DNA of 64,000 nt from Aedes albopictus (lineage: Eukaryota > Arthropoda > Insecta > Diptera > Culicidae). The translations under genes and the position numbers were made by a program. Below the pieces are notes generated by a model. The model was not told where the DNA came from and searched no databases. It was given only the letters and a program-made list of their open reading frames with translations. Within the stretch, counting starts at the first letter, position 1. Each line of letters opens with the position of its first letter. The stretch lies in NCBI RefSeq assembly GCF_035046485.1, contig NC_085138.1, positions 93,599,766 to 93,663,765 on the forward strand. The letters are read 5' to 3'. Shown here piece by piece: positions 32,108 through 46,089 of this stretch.

Positions 32108-35100
32108 TCAGTTGTGATGATTCAGGAACCGCCTAACTATACTACAGGTTCCAAGAATCACCGCTTTCAGGATGCTGTTCAGGTCCTTCTTCAATTCCAG
32201 CTCGTCTAGGGACCTCAGGAGAGATTTAGGGACAACTCCGGTTGCCGAGAGGACAACCGGAACTATACGGACGTCCTCCAGGTGCCACATCTGCTTCAAC
32301 TCCTCCGCTAGGTTGTGGTACTTGGTTATCTTGCCGGAGAACGTTGATTGGACATTATGGTCTAACGGTACAGCGATGTCGATGAGAGTTACTCGCTTCA
32401 TCCTTTTGTCGAAAACCACAATGTCAGGCCGGTTGGCACGAATGAGGACGTCCGTAATGATCTCGCGATCCCAGTACAGCTTTATGCAACTATTTTCCAG
32501 AACCGGGTCCGGCTGGTACTTGTAGTAGGGTACAAATCTGTCGACCAAGTTGTGCTTTAAAGCAAGCTGTTGGTGCACAATCTTGGCAACTTCGTTGTGA
32601 CGATCGAGGTAAGCTGATCCAGCTAACACTGAACAGCCTGCAATGACATGCTCGATCGTTTCTCCTACTGATTTACACTTCCTACAACGGTCCTCCACGT
32701 CCTCGTGCAATATGTACCGCCGATAGTTCTTCGTCGCAATGACCCGGTCCTGGATGGCTACCATGAAACCTTCTGTTTCTGAGAACAGGTCACCCCGCAC
32801 CAGCCACGCGTTTGACGCCGCCTTATCGATGTGCTCGAGTTCCAGTTGATGGGGGTGCGTCCCATGCAACTCCTTTTGCTTCCACGTTACGATCATCTCG
32901 TCGACGGTCTTGATGTCGCAGTTCAGCTGATAATCCTCCTGCGCCAGATGCAGGGCGCTGTAACCGTGGTCAGCTTCACATACAGTGCGGTACATTTCGT
33001 GACGGTTCTGGCTTTCTACGAAATATGCCCGCAGCTGCTGGATCTGGGAGACACATAGTGCCTGGATATCGGTGACGCCTCTTCCTCCTACTGCGCGTGG
33101 CAGGGTGACTCTCTCAATGGACGACTTTGGATGGCGCATGCGGTGCTTGGTGAACGCCACTCGTACTGCTCGTTCTAACGCCTCGAGGTCAGTCTTGGTC
33201 CACATTACCACCCCAAAGCTGTAGGTCAACAGGGGCACAGCAAACGTGTTGATCGCCCTCACCTTGTTGCCGGCTGACAGAAAGCTCCTCAGAACACAGT
33301 TGACACGATGCAAGAACTTGTCCTGCAGTTCCTTCTTGATCGCTGTGTGGCGAATACCTCTAAGTTGCAGGAAGCCGAGGTACTTGTACACTTCGCCATC
33401 AACCATATTCCGAATCTCCTCCTGTTCGTTGACGCGGAAACAGCTGGCGTCCACTACTTGACTCCGGCGAAGATGGACTGACCGACATTTGTCAATTCCA
33501 AACTCCATCCGGATGTCGTTGCTGAACACCGTCACAAGCTGCAACAGTTGATGCAGCCTCTGTACTGATTCCGCAAACAGCTTCAGGTCGTCCATAAAGA
33601 AGGTGTGGGTTGTTCTTGTACTCCTTCCCCCACTTTTCAGTTGGTAGCCATAGTTGCATTGGTTGAGTGCTCTGCTGAGGGGGTTCATTGCAAGGTAGAA
33701 CCATAGCGGACTGAAGGTATCGCCTTGAAATATACCCCTCCTGATGCTGAGAGTTCTGGACCGCAACACAGCTGTTCCGTCGGTGATTTGTAGGGACGTG
33801 CTCCACATCCCCATCGCGTGTTGCATCAGCCTGATGACGTTCCCGTCTACCTTGTACAACTGCAGCACCTTAAGAAGGTACGAGTGCGGCACTGAGTCGT
33901 ACGCCTTCTTGTAGTCGATGTACGCCATGCTCAGGTTCCTCTGCTTATCGGTGGCTTGACCCACAATGACTGCATCTATAATGACCTGATCTTTGCAGCC
34001 TTGCGTGTTTTTGCGACACCCTTTTTGTTCTTCGGTCATCACGTTGTTGGCATTGCAGTGGATTTGTATCCTCCTCGCTATCACCGACGACAGCACTTTG
34101 TACAGACTCGAAAGACACGTTATTGGTCTGTACTTTGCTGGGTCAGCTGTGTTTTGGTCCTTCGGCAGAAGATAAGTGATACCTCTGGTAATGAACTCTG
34201 GTAGCTGCGTGGGGTCTTCTAGCACCATGTTGAAGCATTCCGCCATCCGCCCGTGGATCGTCGTGAGCTTTTTATACCAAAAATTGTGCACGAAATCGGG
34301 TCCTGGTGCAGCCCACTTTCTGGTATACCGGGTAGCCTCGCGTACATCCTGAGCGGTTACTACGACCGCGGTCATGTCTCCAACTCCATTACACTGTCGC
34401 TCTTCTTCTGCCAACCACATCCCATCGTCGCTGTGCTGGACAGGGTTCTCCCATAGATTGGCCCAGAACTGTGTGACTTCGCCAATCTCCGGAAGGCCTT
34501 CTCCATAGTCAGGCTTGTCGTTTCGGATGCAGTTGTAGAACTCTCTTTCGTTGATGTTGAACATCCGGTTTTGTTCCTTCCGCTTCGAACATTCTCCATA
34601 ACGCCGCAATCGTTTCGCAAGAGCACTCAACCGCTGTACATGGGTGTCGAGGATCTCCGTAATGTTGACTTCTGTGAGATCTCGGAGTTCTGCGGGCTTG
34701 ACAATTTCAGCAACATAACGAACTAGCCTCGTTGATCGGTTCCCCTGCTTGTACTGTGTTAATCGACCAATCTTGGTCCGCAATGTGGCGATCCGGTTCT
34801 CCAAACGTCGCATCCACGCGGGTTTCTGTGTGCTGGGGCGTGTGCGACCTTCACCGTCGCCTTGCGGGCGCGTCCGCAGTCCCAGCGTCTTGACAACAGC
34901 CACCGCAGCTGAATACACCGTAAACTGCAGATCCTCAAGGTGCTGTACGGCCTCCAAGTACTGTGGCAAAATATCCTGGTTTAGGATGCTTACTGCACTT
35001 GTTAACCGATAGGAATTCCGCAGCTTTGGTATTCGGTGCCGGGACATGGGGTCTGTCCCACGGAACTGCGTGACTGCTGTGGCCATGTGGAGCGCTAGTT

Positions 35101-35761
35101 CGTCTCGTAGTTGCTGTCGTTGCATATCCGCTGTTGGTCCTGGAGCAGTGGGTGCAGTCGTATCACGACTCTCACTCGCGTTCGATGCATCCAGCCCATC
35201 AGAACTTCTTCTCGACGTATCGCTCGATCTTGTCCTCTCCTCTCCCAATTCCCTCTGCGCTTCCAGCTTGATGCACTCCACTTCTGCAGCTGTGAGCATA
35301 TTATGAGACATAATTGCTCGCTGTCGTGTGTACAGCTTGTTCAAGTCAAGCTGGTTCGCAAAGCGAGGGAATCTCTCGTTGAACATTTCCAGCATCCCTG
35401 ATCTGCCGGACATGTCCGTCTCCATCCTCGTGCAGACGAAATAGCAGCGAATCACGTACATATTCATCTCCCTCGTCCACATGATCCGCTGCCGTCGGCC
35501 GCCTGCTAACGTGAGTGACTGACGTCGATCAGCCACAGCAACATTGACAGGTGCAGCATGGCCTTGGTGATTGCTATTGCTGCCGTTTCTGCTCTGCGTT
35601 CGTGGTACGGGCTGTGCCCGTTGACTGGAAGGCCGCTCTTGCACCACTTCCTCTTCCAGCCGCTGGCCGCTCGCTCTGTCCCCCGTTCCAGGACCAGCTC
35701 CAGTAGAGGCTCCCTCCTCGGGCGATCGCATTCTTCTATTTCGTCTAGCTCGTGTCTCCAT
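32108..35761 (-). CDS. R4/Dong-like ORF: Myb-like domain, reverse transcriptase, restriction-like endonuclease, 1217 aa
   Basis: One intact frame from the ATG at 35761. The first 85 residues are Arg/Ser/Gln-rich. Residues about 88-165 (RRQRIMWTREMNMYVIRCYF and onward) look like a Myb/SANT-type DNA-binding region. RT motifs span about 480-760: AAPGPDFVHNFWY, YRPITCLSSLYKVLS, MAYIDYKKAYDSVPH, RRGIFQGDTFSPL and FFMDDLKLF near 722; FMDD replaces the commoner YADD. A CCHC motif, CRKCKSVGETIEHVIAGC, lies at about 1024-1042. A PD-(D/E)xK-type nuclease follows, RPDIVVFDKRMKRVTLIDIA, at about 1108. No APE domain is present. The product would cleave its TAA-repeat target and prime reverse transcription there. 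No stop or frameshift is seen. Confidence 0.9.
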   Translation of the reverse strand: METRARRNRRMRSPEEGASTGAGPGTGDRASGQRLEEEVVQERPSSQRAQPVPRTQSRNGSNSNHQGHAAPVNVAVADRRQSLTLAGGRRQRIMWTREMNMYVIRCYFVCTRMETDMSGRSGMLEMFNERFPRFANQLDLNKLYTRQRAIMSHNMLTAAEVECIKLEAQRELGEERTRSSDTSRRSSDGLDASNASESRDTTAPTAPGPTADMQRQQLRDELALHMATAVTQFRGTDPMSRHRIPKLRNSYRLTSAVSILNQDILPQYLEAVQHLEDLQFTVYSAAVAVVKTLGLRTRPQGDGEGRTRPSTQKPAWMRRLENRIATLRTKIGRLTQYKQGNRSTRLVRYVAEIVKPAELRDLTEVNITEILDTHVQRLSALAKRLRRYGECSKRKEQNRMFNINEREFYNCIRNDKPDYGEGLPEIGEVTQFWANLWENPVQHSDDGMWLAEEERQCNGVGDMTAVVVTAQDVREATRYTRKWAAPGPDFVHNFWYKKLTTIHGRMAECFNMVLEDPTQLPEFITRGITYLLPKDQNTADPAKYRPITCLSSLYKVLSSVIARRIQIHCNANNVMTEEQKGCRKNTQGCKDQVIIDAVIVGQATDKQRNLSMAYIDYKKAYDSVPHSYLLKVLQLYKVDGNVIRLMQHAMGMWSTSLQITDGTAVLRSRTLSIRRGIFQGDTFSPLWFYLAMNPLSRALNQCNYGYQLKSGGRSTRTTHTFFMDDLKLFAESVQRLHQLLQLVTVFSNDIRMEFGIDKCRSVHLRRSQVVDASCFRVNEQEEIRNMVDGEVYKYLGFLQLRGIRHTAIKKELQDKFLHRVNCVLRSFLSAGNKVRAINTFAVPLLTYSFGVVMWTKTDLEALERAVRVAFTKHRMRHPKSSIERVTLPRAVGGRGVTDIQALCVSQIQQLRAYFVESQNRHEMYRTVCEADHGYSALHLAQEDYQLNCDIKTVDEMIVTWKQKELHGTHPHQLELEHIDKAASNAWLVRGDLFSETEGFMVAIQDRVIATKNYRRYILHEDVEDRCRKCKSVGETIEHVIAGCSVLAGSAYLDRHNEVAKIVHQQLALKHNLVDRFVPYYKYQPDPVLENSCIKLYWDREIITDVLIRANRPDIVVFDKRMKRVTLIDIAVPLDHNVQSTFSGKITKYHNLAEELKQMWHLEDVRIVPVVLSATGVVPKSLLRSLDELELKKDLNSILKAVILGTCSIVRRFLNHHN

Positions 35762-35860
35762 ATGGGTGTGCTTTCATTCCCGGAAGCTACGGGTTCTGCA
35801 TTGGCATTTACTCCAAGTACAGTGCTAAATAGCTTGGCTCAAGCGCCGCTGCTCGCCGAG

Positions 35861-38945
<3,085 letters not shown>

Positions 38946-38948
38946 ATA

Positions 38949-40917
38949 GACGAATTTCGCGCCAACTCGACCAGTGGTTGGCAACACCCTCTCAGAATCG
39001 AATGAAACTTGGTGGGCATAAAGACTAGGTTTTTATAAGCAACTTTGCATACTTAAATTTTCGAAAATTTTCAAGAGTAACATTTGAAGAGGGCCTAACT
39101 TTTTTTCAAAGATTTTTTTAAAATCGATGTAACTCAAAAATGACAAGACCTATAGAAAAGTGTTGTATGGGAGACTTTTAGAGAATTGTCCAAGCTTTCA
39201 TGAACAAATATTTTAAAAATTCTAAATACATTTTTACACGCTAAAAAATATATTTTTAAAATTAAAAGTCAATTTACAGAAAATGCCCACTTTTTTATGT
39301 TTTGAAATTTTTTTCCAAGAAAGTCAATATTGTTGCCTAACTTTCCTCCATACATCACAAGATGGGCACTTTTAAGGAAAAAAAGTTTTTCTAACAAAAA
39401 CTTTTTCATGTTAGTTTTTTTAGCGTGTTGCGCATTAGCCGTTTTTTTCACAAAAAATATAACTCGAATATGATAAGTTGTACAAAAAAGTGATGTATGG
39501 GGGACTTTTATGGAATTGTCCAAGCTTTCAAGAAAACATATTTAAAAAATAATAAAAAATGTTTTACACGCTAAAAAATATCTTTTCAAAATTAAAAGGC
39601 AATTTACAGAAAAAGCCCACTTTTTTATGTTTTGATTTTTTTTTTCCCAAGAAAGACAATATAGTTGCCTAACTTTCCTCCATACATCACAAGATGGGCA
39701 CTTTTAAGGATAAAAAATTTTTCTAAAAAAAACTTTTTCATTTTATTTTTTTTTGCGTGTTGTGCATTAACTCGTACAGTAATGTATCCAGAATCCTAAT
39801 GACAATCCATTAAAACTTAATGGGCTCAACTACTTTTTTAATATCTTAACGTGCTTGATATTGGAAAAGGCTCAAGACAAATTTGCTTTTAGGGTTTTAT
39901 ATCAATGAAAACGCTTGTGTATCAATACACAAGCGTTTTCATTGATATAAAACCCTAAAAGCAAATTTGTCTTGAGCCCTTTCCAATATCAAGCACGTTT
40001 TCAATGTCAAGCACGTTAAGATATTAAAAAAGTAGTTGAGCCGATTAAGTTTTAATGGATTGTCATTAGGATTCTGGATACATTACTGTACGAGTTAATG
40101 CACAACACGCAAAAAAAAATAAAATGAAAAAAGTTTTTTTTAGAAATTTTTTTTTTCCTTAAAAATGCCCATCTTGTGATGTATGGAGGAAAGTTAGGCA
40201 ACTATATTGTCTTTCTTGGGAAAAAAAAATTCAAAACATAAATAAGTGGGCTTTTTCTGTAAATTGACTTTTAATTGTGAAAAGATATTTTTTAGCGTGT
40301 AAAACATTTTTTTATATTTTTTAAATATGTTTTCTTGAAAGCTTGAACAATTCCCTAAAAGTCCCCCATACATCACTTTTTTGTACAACTTGTCATATTT
40401 GAGTTATATTTTTTGTGAAAAAACGACTAATGCGCAACACGCTAAAAAAACTAACATGAAAAAGTTTTTGTTAGAAAAACTTTTTTTCCTTAAAAGTGCC
40501 CATCTTGTGATGTATAGAGGAAAGTTAGGCAACAATATTGACTTTCTTGGAAAAAAATTTCAAAACATAAAAAAGTGGGCATTTTCTGTAAATTGACTTT
40601 TAATTTTAAAAATATATTTTTTAGCGTGTAAAAATGTATTTAGAATTTTTTAAATATTTTTTCATGAAAGCTTGGACAATTCTCTAAATGTCACCCATAC
40701 ATCACTTTTTTGTACATCTCATCATATTCGAGTTAGTTTTTGTGAAAAAAAAACGGTTAAAGAACTTTGACTCTTTTTAAATGTTAGTCTAGGTTAATTT
40801 TGAAAAAACAAAATACGCAAAGTTGCTTGAAAAGGTAAAGTCTTGAAACCTACAAAATTTCATAACATTCTGAGGGGGTGCTGCCAACCCCGAAGACGAG
40901 TTGGTGCGAAATTCGTC
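38949..40917. mobile_element. Foldback element: ~2-kb near-complete palindrome
   Basis: The ends are GACGAATTTCGCGCCAACTC (38949) and the complement gagttggtgcgaaattcgtc (to 40917), flanked by ATA at 38946-38948 and 40918-40920. The two ~980-bp arms meet at acgcttgtgtatcaatacacaagcg-type symmetry centred on about 39923, where pairing is perfect for tens of bases. Each arm also holds a direct ~333-bp duplication (about 39255 and 39588, mirrored at about 40140 and 40470), marked by catacatcacaagatgggca. No transposase is present. Confidence 0.8.
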
Positions 40918-40919
40918 AT

Positions 40920-41522
40920 AGACTTTTCAGAAATTCTGCATTTTTTTTGGGAATTTCGGACAGGGACTTCTTTTATAAAGCTTTTCGGAAACTTCATAGA
41001 GAAACTTGTAGAAGAATTTCTTGAGGAATCTTTTGAAAATCGTAAGCGACTAGTAGACAAAATTCCCCGAAGAACTACCAGAAAAATTGTTTAAAGGAAA
41101 TCCTGCACAATCAGGATTATCATCGTGGAGAAATTGTTTGATAGGCCTCAGAAATATCTAAATAAATAGTTTTCAATAGAATGCCTGGCAGAATCGGAGT
41201 ATCCTTCGCAGGTATTCATAGAAGAATGTCTTCAAAAACTCCTAGGGAATGCCAAAGAATTGTGTTTAATGCAGAATTTTTAGAGAGAATCTTTCGAGAA
41301 ATTCCTTAAGCATCACCTGAGAAGTATCTCCAGCAATACCTGGAGAAATATCCGAAGGAGCTGTTTGAGAAATTGCTGAAAAAGCTGCTGAAAAAATTTC
41401 GTAATGGAAATTCAAAATAAATATTTGAGAGAATCACTGAATATGTATAAAAAAACAGGATTCCTCAAAGGTACTAGGAGAATTCCCGAATCTCTGTGAA
41501 AAGTTTTCTACTTCAATTGCAT
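40920..41522. repeat. AT-rich quasi-periodic degenerate DNA
   Basis: Loose gaaatttctgaag and ggagaaatt variants, as elsewhere. No coding signal is present. Confidence 0.5.
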
Positions 41523-41524
41523 TA

Positions 41525-41739
41525 CATAAGTGACCCGATTTTGTCAGCCCCTTTCAGGAACACATTTTTTGCTCTCCACAAAAATCTAAACGGATATTCA
41601 CACTTTTTATCCCTCTATGTTCTGCCTTTCAGCAGTAGTTTGATAATGATCTTAAATGAATTGGTTAAAGTTTGACAGTTGGATAATGACAGCAAAAAGT
41701 TTGTCGCGAAAAGGGGCTGACAAAATCGGGTCCGTACTG
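41525..41739. mobile_element. TA-flanked MITE, 215 bp
   Basis: Inverted ends share GACCCGATTTTGTCAGCCCC: left copy at about 41532-41551, right copy (reverse complement) at about 41713-41732. TA flanks at 41523-41524 and 41740-41741 suggest Tc1/mariner origin. Non-coding interior. Confidence 0.75.
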
Positions 41740-41744
41740 TATTT

Positions 41745-42165
41745 GAAGCAATCTTTGCTGGAATTCCTTATGATACCCCTGTGGAAATTCCTAGATTTTT
41801 TTTTTCAGAAGAATTCCTGTAGAAACCTCAAGTGAAGAAATACATGTATGAACTTCTGCAGCATTCCCGTGGACTGGTTTGGAAGAATCCCTGTTCAAAC
41901 ATAATCATGAACAGGAAAACACAGTGAAGAAACACCTTGAGGAATTTTTATTGAGGAATTCTGGCTGAAAACCATTCTAGTAAACCCTTCAAGAACTTTC
42001 TTTCCATATAAATTCCGGAAAAATTCTGATCAAAAGAACGAATCTCTAAAGAATTTCAGTTGTGGAGAAAATTCCACATGGGTAGAAAGGTATTTTAAAA
42101 TAGTTTTTAGAGTAATCTTTAGAAAATTCATGCTCAACTCATACTTCCTTCAAGAATACCATGGC
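41745..42165. repeat. AT-rich quasi-periodic degenerate DNA
   Basis: Same texture as the preceding tract, resuming right of the MITE. Confidence 0.5.
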
Positions 42166-42690
42166 ATAAGGCGCAATATTAAAGTCATTGAAGCGGGTGC
42201 TGTAATTGGGAAACCTTGAGTAACCAGCTCTTATTTTACCATGACAGCACTGATCTCCTTCAATCAACAGTAGATCTATCGGGTAAAACACAGAATCGGC
42301 TAGTATCACTTTTTGGACGACGGAATCTTGTCTGTTACCTACAGCGTTATCTGGATGGGAAGCTGGAAAGTTGTAACTTGATTTTCAGAATTACCTTGTC
42401 GCGGGCTGGGTGTTCATGAAAGTTTCCCAGAGCAGGATTTTTTGTGAAATTCGCTGGATGGACGGCTGACTCGCAGTTGTTATCAAGGATTTTACATCTC
42501 CACTACAGGAAGTCGATGAGCTCTAATTACTTTCTATTCTTCAGTGTGTGTTCCCAGGCCTTTGGAGTCGATTCGTCCAGTTTGGAGACAATAAAATACT
42601 CCAGTCGGACAGAAGACTATGTGTTCCGATACTCCACACCACCTGTAGTTTCTAGTGCTTTTTCACATGTTAACTACGCTTCCTGAAGCC
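42166..42690. other. Unassigned stretch with a dispersed block shared with 53208-53305
   Basis: The block at about 42168-42250 (ggaaaccttgagtaaccagctc, then attttaccatgacag) recurs at about 53208-53305. The remainder is of ordinary composition. No gene was recognised; the 80-aa frame at 42444-42686 has no known domain. Confidence 0.35.
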
Positions 42691-43360
42691 CCTCTGATAC
42701 CATCCGGAAATTATTAAGAACACCAGGAAGCTTTGAACTTCCACGTAGACCCCTGACACTCCCCTGGAACACCCTGAAGCGCTCATGCAACAGCCTCTCC
42801 CGAGTCTTCACCAGTAACTTCACTTAAACTCTCCTGAAGCCCTCTAAAGTTCATCGAAACCCACTGAGACCCGCGGAAATGCCTGGAATCTTCTAAAACC
42901 CTCTGAAACACTCGGGTACTTAGGCTCTCGTGAGGCCCCTTGAATTTCCATGAAATCCCAAAAATCCTGCAAAATCGCCTTGAAACGCGTTGGGAACCTC
43001 TAAAACCCCGCTGAAAATTCCAGGAGCTTTCCTGCAACCCCCGGGAGCCCCCATAAAGACTACGAAACCCCTTTAAACTCACCTGAAACTCTTAGATACT
43101 CTCGCCCGGGATCCTTTCTGAAACAATCTAGATCCCCCTGAAGCTCAACGAATCTTTCTGAAACCTACTGATACGCCTTACAATGCTTGTCATGAAGCTC
43201 TCTTGAAGGTCCTGAAGTCCTGAAACCACCGGCAACCGCCAGCAACCTCCTGAAGCCCTCCGAAACTACCTGTAAACTACTCTAACGCCTGGAAACGCCT
43301 TGTAATCCCTCCAAAACACCCCAAAAGCTCTCATGAAACCTCCTCAGCAGTGCTTGAATC
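42691..43360. repeat. Quasi-periodic C-rich degenerate repeat tract
   Basis: Repeats of cctgaaac, gaagccct and cctctgaaac in loose spacing, the complement of the 590-1240 texture. The 99-aa minus-strand frame reflects this composition. Confidence 0.55.
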
Positions 43361-43572
43361 TGAGTGAATTTAACAAATGCGATCAGTTATCAGCACCAAT
43401 CACCACAACGAACTTGTACAGGGAACAAAGAAAACCCACACCAGGTGCGACCTCATCGATTGGTGGTTCGGTGAACACAATGCCGTTGAATTATCCATAA
43501 TTTCAAATGATTCGAATTTCACAGTTCGATGCGCCCACTTTCGCTTATATATGATGCCACGATGCTCTGAAC

Positions 43573-44743
43573 CAGGGGTTTTCAGCCCTTTTGTCTCGCG
43601 GTGCTCTTTTGGAAAATGAATTGCTTCGCGGTGCACTTGTTCATTATAGTCAAAGAATCCGGTTTAAGGGTTTCTTATTTCCAAAGTGTCTTCCCGGTGC
43701 AACGATATATGATGAAATACTTTTTCCATTAATATAATCGTCAACCCTCGTTGTGTGAACGACTATTCATGCAAACCAACCAGTTTTTAATTTGAACTTC
43801 TAGTAACCTTAAGGGCGTTTTGCTGTTTTGTTTTAATCCTGCGTTCTGTTTCACTCCATTTCATATTCTGCTCATGACGTTTGAATCATTTTCAGTTTGA
43901 ACGATGTGCAGTTTAGCGGGGGTCAAATTAAAAAGTGTTCAGATTAGATGCGGTTAAACTAACGGGGGTACACGGTATAACATTCGTTAGCGTTTTTGTA
44001 ACTTGTCGGAGCTTACTACGAGTTAAACTGTTGATAAACCTAAGACATTTTTTTTTCTGTTGTTGACAGTATTCTTGAAAATTTTCGGGCAACAATAATC
44101 TCCGATGGATTCTTAACAAGTTAACAAGAACCTCGACGAATTCTTGCGTTTACCCTTGAATCATTTTAAGGATTTTTCAACTATAACTAGATTCTCGGAG
44201 GATTCCTGTCAAATTTGCCATAATTGACAAGATTTTCGGTAAATTTCATTCTTGTTTTCTGGCCGATTCATAAGGAAATCGAAGGGTAGTACAAAAAAAG
44301 TCTAAATTCAAAAATATCAAATACGAAAAGCAATGGAAAATTGAGAGAAATTCTTGAAAGCTGCTTGCGAGACTTTTTTCCAGGTTACATTAGAATTCGT
44401 AGCAATACAGGTTGAATTTCATATGAGATTTTGAGCGAAGTTATTGAAGATGCACTACAGATTCCTTGTAAAATAATTGATGGCCGGATTTTTTTTTTTC
44501 AAATCATTCTTACATTTCTCACGAGATTTTTGGTAAATCAAGGGTAATCAAAACTCTCCCTCAGCAAGAACCTTGGAAATGTATATAGCGATCATTCGGA
44601 GCTTCGTTTTGCAGTGGACCACAAGGTACTTTCGAAAATTGTTCGTTAAAGTGATGGCAGGACTTTTAATATGTCTTGCGGTGCACTTGTCGAGACTTTG
44701 CGGTGCACCAAGTGCACCGCGGTGCAGGATCTGAAAACCGCTG
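43573..44743. mobile_element. Non-autonomous hAT element, 1171 bp, with 8-bp TSD
   Basis: A perfect TSD, CTCTGAAC, lies at 43565-43572 and 44744-44751. The ends are CAGGGGTTTTCAG and CTGAAAACCGCTG (reverse complement CAGCGGTTTTCAG). Subterminal gcggtgcact/ttgcggtgcacc motifs occur at both sides (about 43597, 43627, 44679, 44698). The ends resemble the CAGNGGTT start typical of hAT. The interior is AT-rich with no transposase. Confidence 0.85.
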
Positions 44744-44764
44744 CTCTGAACAAACTTTCAGATG

Positions 44765-45011
44765 AATTCATTAACATTTGGGTGGCCGGGGTCCGTGACG
44801 AAAGTGTCGGATTTCAATCCTTCCTTTCGTAGAGAACATCTCTGCTGATATGCGATCGAACCCGGAAGCCTTGTTGGACTTCATGCCTCGGATGGCTGTT
44901 CAAACTCCCTCAGTGATGATGACGGCTGATGCGCCGTAACCTAGGCGGTTCTTGCCGAGATGTTGGTTATTGGTCGGACATCGAAAGTTGTTCAAAGTAT
45001 TCAAACCACCG
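44765..45011 (-). pseudogene. Non-LTR reverse transcriptase fragment, part 2
   Basis: On the minus strand a decayed frame reads FEYFEQL near the right edge and, after stops and frameshifts, KSNKASGFDRISAEMF (about 44805-44860). That is the conserved start of an RT domain in RTE/CR1-like elements. It continues the fragment at 49801-50115; the foldback element between them split the gene. Non-functional. Confidence 0.7.
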
Positions 45012-46089
45012 CACAGTGGGCAAAATCGAGCCAAAAAACGGAACTTATTTTTGCCGCTGGTTTGAAGCAATGAAAAGTATGTATCCCAAAGGAAAAAACC
45101 ATTCTAAATCGATTGGTGGTGGTCTCGTGACCGGCAGGTTACGGGAAGTGGCCTCTTTAGCCACTTTTAGGTCCCGAACCCGGTTTTCCGGGTTCCGCAC
45201 CAGGCTATTTTCAATCAAGTCAGCTAAATATAGAGTGCGGCACATCATTTCATGTCTATTTTTAGTAAGGATGTTAGTGGTGAATATTTAAGACCTCACC
45301 AAGGTCATATGGCCACTTCCGGATCCTGGTCCAGTTCCTCCGATTCCGGATTCCGGCCATTTCAAGTGAAGTCAGCTAAATATACGGTGCGACATATCAA
45401 TTCATATCTATTTTCAATATGCATGTCAGTGGTGACTATTTTGGACCCCGCCGAGGTCATATGGCCACTTCCGGATCCTAGTCCAGTTCCTCCGGATACG
45501 GATTCCGGCCATTTCAAGTGAAGTCTACTAAATATACGGTGCGACATATCAATTCATATCTATTTTCAATAAGCATGTGAGTGGTGACTATTTTAGACCT
45601 TACTGAGGTCATATGGCCACTTCCGGATCCTGGTCCAGTTCCTCCGGATCCGGATTCCGGCCGTTTCAAGTGAAGTCAACTAAATATACGGTGCGACATA
45701 TTAATTCATATCTATTTTGAATATGCAAGTGAGTGGTGACTATTTTGGACCCCACCGAGGTCATATGGCCACTTCCGGATCCTGGTCCAGTTCCTCCCGG
45801 ATCCGGCCATTTCAAGTAAAGTCAGCATAATATACGGTGCGACACATCAATTCATATCTATTTTCAATAAGAATTCCGGTGACTATTTGAGACCTTACCG
45901 CGGTCATATGGCCACTACTGGATCTGGTCTAGTTCCTCTGGATCCGGATTCCGTCCATTTCAAATGAAGTCAGCTGAATATACAGTGAGAAGAACGAAAC
46001 ACATTTTCAGAGTAAATGTTACACCATATTTGCTTTCTAATGTTTTTGTAGTCAAATAAACAGTTTTAATTTCCGTGGATAGAATAACA

